Origin: Chloroflexota bacterium
GTDB taxonomy: Bacteria > Chloroflexota > Dehalococcoidia > Lucifugimonadales > Lucifugimonadaceae
Direction: 5' to 3'
Assembly: GCA_013204555.1 (NCBI GenBank)
Contig: JABMNO010000072.1
Span: forward strand, 1-64,000
DNA length: 64,000 nucleotides
In this document: in pieces, positions 62,060 to 64,000 of the stretch
Layout of the letters: every line of letters starts with the position of its first letter
How positions within the stretch are numbered: the stretch's first letter is position 1
Translations under genes and position numbers: made by a program
The notes under the pieces: model-generated
Databases searched by the model: none
What the model saw: the letters and a program-made list of their open reading frames with translations, nothing else
Told to the model about the DNA's origin: nothing

Positions 62060-62542
62060 CTACGCTGGTGGTGGGCTGGCTTTCAGGGCTTCGCGGAGTT
62101 TGTCTGCCACGGCTAGCGCTTCGTTCTCTGGCGCTCCGGGCAGGGTGCCACCGGATACTGCCCTGTTGAGGTCGGCAATGCCGAATGCTGCATGCTCGGG
62201 CTGCAGGTCTGCGTAACGTGGAATCAGATGCGAGTGCATGTGTGGTGTGCTCTCGCCGAATGCGACCTGATAGATGCGCAGGGCGCCTGTGACTTCTTCC
62301 AGCACTAGCGAAATGTGCCGGAGAACGGGGCCGTAGGCATTCGCTTCTTCATCTGTGAAGTGCGCGGGGCCCTGGACGTGGCGCTGGGCGTTGAACATTG
62401 TCCAGCCTGCTAGCGCGTATGGTGGCGGTGCGTGACGCACGGACCATAGCTCGTTCTCCCATATGACGCCTCCAGGAATGGGCACATCACCGGCGTTTGC
62501 CGTACAAACGGGACAAGATGCCTCGTAGCTTGCATGTTTCAT
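62060..62542 (-). CDS. HIT-family hydrolase
   Basis: A 160-residue histidine-triad protein. The catalytic motif HMHSHLIPRY is intact. The upstream domain has a CPVC zinc-like pair (CPVCTANAG) often found in bacterial HIT proteins. These enzymes hydrolyse nucleotide phosphoramidates, dinucleoside polyphosphates or related adenylates. The ATG at 62542 is preferred over the upstream frame because homology starts at SCPVC shortly after it. It is alone, between two copies of a dispersed repeat. The gap 62543-62880 has no gene but contains a CACGAA-A-TTCGTG palindrome and the repeat. Confidence 0.85.
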   Translation of the reverse strand: MKHASYEASCPVCTANAGDVPIPGGVIWENELWSVRHAPPPYALAGWTMFNAQRHVQGPAHFTDEEANAYGPVLRHISLVLEEVTGALRIYQVAFGESTPHMHSHLIPRYADLQPEHAAFGIADLNRAVSGGTLPGAPENEALAVADKLREALKASPPPA

Positions 62543-62721
62543 CTTTGAACTCCAGAGCCGCACAATGCGGCCAGTGTTGATCCGGATTGCTATCGCGTTG
62601 ACGTGGTGGTGAATTTACACGAAATTCGTGATGCGGAGGTTGGGCGTGAGGGAGTGGGTTAGGGCCGGCCAGGCACGGGGGCCTGCCGTTACGTTGGGTG
62701 AATGAGGCTAGGCGGGTGTGT

Positions 62722-62778
62722 GCGACATTCATTGGTGGCTGTGCCTGAGTTCCGGCCCGCGCCGGAAAGATCATGGGG
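62722..62778. repeat. Interspersed direct repeat copy 2
   Basis: Aligns with 61797-61854 on the same strand. It contains an intact TTCCGGC-CCGC-GCCGGAA hairpin, so this copy is the better preserved. It lies in the gap upstream of the Ldh-family gene and could form an RNA hairpin in its leader. Confidence 0.6.
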
Positions 62779-62880
62779 CGTGGGGGTTGTTGGTGCCTCT
62801 GCTTGCATCACTCCTTGGGATACCATTCGGCGTGGATTGCCATTGCCTGTGTTGCCAGTGAAAAAAAGGATGTCAAATAG

Positions 62881-63963
62881 ATGCTAGATAGATTCAAGGT
62901 CCCGATTGAAGATCGCGTTTATGTGAAGCGGGACCAGATTGTTGCGGCTACGGAGGCGGTTTTCCAGAAAGTTGGGATGTCTGCCTCGGATGCGCAGCAG
63001 TCGACGGATGTTCTGGTGACCAATGACATGCGGGGGGTTGAGACGCATGGTGTGTCCAACATGCTTCGTCGCTATGTGGCGGATTTCCTGAGTGGTGCGC
63101 AGAACGCGAAGGCCGAGCCGAAGGTGCTGCGCGAGTCGGCGACGATGGTTCACATGGACGCCGATGGTGCACTTGGAATTACGGTTGGCCCTCAGGCGAT
63201 GCGTCGAGCTATCGAGAAGGCCCGCGAGGTTGGGATTGGTGTGGCGACGGTGATCAATGCGGGCCACCTTGGCGGCGCTGGATATCATGCGACCCTTGCC
63301 GCCAACGAGGGGATGCTGGGGCATTGCATGGCTGGCCCCGGTGGCAGCCAGATGGTGCCGACATTTGGTGCGGAGCCTCGGCTGGGTACGTGCCCCATTG
63401 CGTGGGCCGCTCCGTCTGGCAAAGAGCATCCGTTCCTGTTTGATATTGCTTCCACGCAGATCGCTGCGAACAAGATCTCCCTTGCCAAGCGAACCGGCGC
63501 AAAGCTGCAGCCTGGCTGGATTACGGGCATGGACGGCGAGCCCATCTTGGAGCCAGTGGATGCGCCTGGGCCGGGCGAATACTACATGCTGCCGTTTGGC
63601 GGGACTCGAGAAAACGGTTCACACAAGGGTTACGGTCTTGGGGCGATGGTCGATATCTGGTGCAACTCGCTGACCGGCGTTGGTGCGGGGTTTATCACCG
63701 GTGGAGGCGGACAGTGGTTCGCTGCATACGACATCGAATCGTGGATCGGGCTTGACGAGTTCAAGTCCCATGTTGACGATTTCCTGAGCGGGCTGAAGAA
63801 CACGCCACCCGCCAAGGGGCACGAGCGGGTGCTGTACCCGGGCCTGAGCGAGGGCGAAGAGACGGAGAAGCGAACAAAAGAAGGCATTCCGTATCACCGC
63901 GAGGTCATCGACTGGTACAAGTCGATTGGTGCGGAGCTGGGGATTGGTATTGAGCTGCCGTAG
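62881..63963 (+). CDS. Ldh-family (malate/L-lactate dehydrogenase-like) oxidoreductase
   Basis: A 360-residue NAD(P)-dependent dehydrogenase of the MDH/LDH type II (YlbC/ComC) family. Blocks are TDVLVTNDMRGVETHGVSNM with the catalytic His of THGVSN, and AGHLGGAGYHATLAANEGML. Others are LFDIASTQIAANKISLAKRT and GSHKGYGLGAMVDIWCNSLT, all typical. These enzymes oxidise 2-hydroxy acids or ureidoglycolate-like compounds to 2-oxo acids. That would connect with the sugar-acid dehydratases here. The exact substrate cannot be read. The ATG at 62881 has no strong Shine-Dalgarno. The next gene starts at the very next base after its TAG. Confidence 0.88.
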   Translation: MLDRFKVPIEDRVYVKRDQIVAATEAVFQKVGMSASDAQQSTDVLVTNDMRGVETHGVSNMLRRYVADFLSGAQNAKAEPKVLRESATMVHMDADGALGITVGPQAMRRAIEKAREVGIGVATVINAGHLGGAGYHATLAANEGMLGHCMAGPGGSQMVPTFGAEPRLGTCPIAWAAPSGKEHPFLFDIASTQIAANKISLAKRTGAKLQPGWITGMDGEPILEPVDAPGPGEYYMLPFGGTRENGSHKGYGLGAMVDIWCNSLTGVGAGFITGGGGQWFAAYDIESWIGLDEFKSHVDDFLSGLKNTPPAKGHERVLYPGLSEGEETEKRTKEGIPYHREVIDWYKSIGAELGIGIELP

Positions 63964-64000
63964 ATGAGTACTGACGAACAACTTTTCGACCTGGTTCGAC
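63964..64000 (+). CDS. Partial CDS, N-terminus only
   Basis: An ATG directly after the Ldh stop opens a frame that reads MSTDEQLFDLVR and then runs out of the window. The start spacing suggests an operon with the dehydrogenase. Too little sequence is present to name a product. Confidence 0.5.
   Translation, partial: MSTDEQLFDLVR

Overview
The window looks like a piece of chromosome from a marine, SAR202-type Chloroflexota (class Dehalococcoidia or a sister lineage). This is inferred from gene content, not from a marker gene: there is no rRNA or complete tRNA here. The basis is the mixture of four enolase-superfamily dehydratases/racemases, two CocE/NonD hydrolases, several MFS carriers, a flavin-dependent LLM oxidoreductase, a DUF1800/DUF1501 pair and a hydrogenase-4-like membrane complex. 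SAR202 genomes are known for expanded enolase and flavin-enzyme families. Coding density is high, GC is moderate, and GTG and TTG starts are common.

Layout. 1-5640: a layered integration site. Two ~170-bp direct repeats and two ~165-bp repeats that end in a tRNA-3'-end-like sequence with CCA surround a PEP-utilizing mobile-domain protein, a frameshifted tyrosine-recombinase remnant, the DarT/DarG DNA ADP-ribosylation toxin-antitoxin pair and an HpcH/HpaI aldolase. 5689-8542: an orphan Dpp-type permease and a galactonate-dehydratase-like enolase. 8653-16038 (minus): a six-gene hydrogenase-4/complex-I-like operon whose large subunit lacks the NiFe-binding cysteines, so it is probably an energy-converting hydrogenase-related (Ehr-type) ion pump. 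16139-24314: DapA-family lyase, lipoprotein, response regulator, an MFS gene broken by an in-frame TGA, aldo/keto reductase, PNPOx-like protein, intact MFS carrier, PhzF and a tiny membrane protein.

24444-45870: catabolic and accessory genes. These are an unrecognised 616-residue protein, two CocE/NonD hydrolases, a LysE exporter, three more enolase-superfamily enzymes (two in tandem), a GmrSD-like restriction protein, a Rieske-glutamate synthase fusion, a heterodimeric ABC exporter, a DapL-like aminotransferase, a cupin and a CehA/McbA-like protein. 45966-53179: a 1646-residue histidine kinase with eight GAF domains, followed by a degenerate MNT/HEPN pair, an LLM oxidoreductase and a VOC protein. 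53260-56157 (minus): MFS carrier and split transketolase. 56608-61523: DUF1800, DUF1501, NHL-repeat and membrane/HExxH proteins. 62060-64000: HIT protein, Ldh-family dehydrogenase and the first codons of another gene.

Together the genes suggest a heterotroph that oxidises varied sugar acids and other organic acids through paralogous dehydratases, aldolases and dehydrogenases and takes substrates up through MFS carriers. It may couple ferredoxin-level electrons to ion translocation through the Ehr-like complex. Mobile-DNA defence genes (DarTG, GmrSD-like) and several families of hairpin repeats sit in the accessory stretches. Best candidates for new biology are the layered att-like repeats, the cysteine-less hydrogenase-like complex, the eight-GAF kinase with its degenerate MNT/HEPN neighbours, and the HExxH protein with a hydrophobic helical N-terminus.
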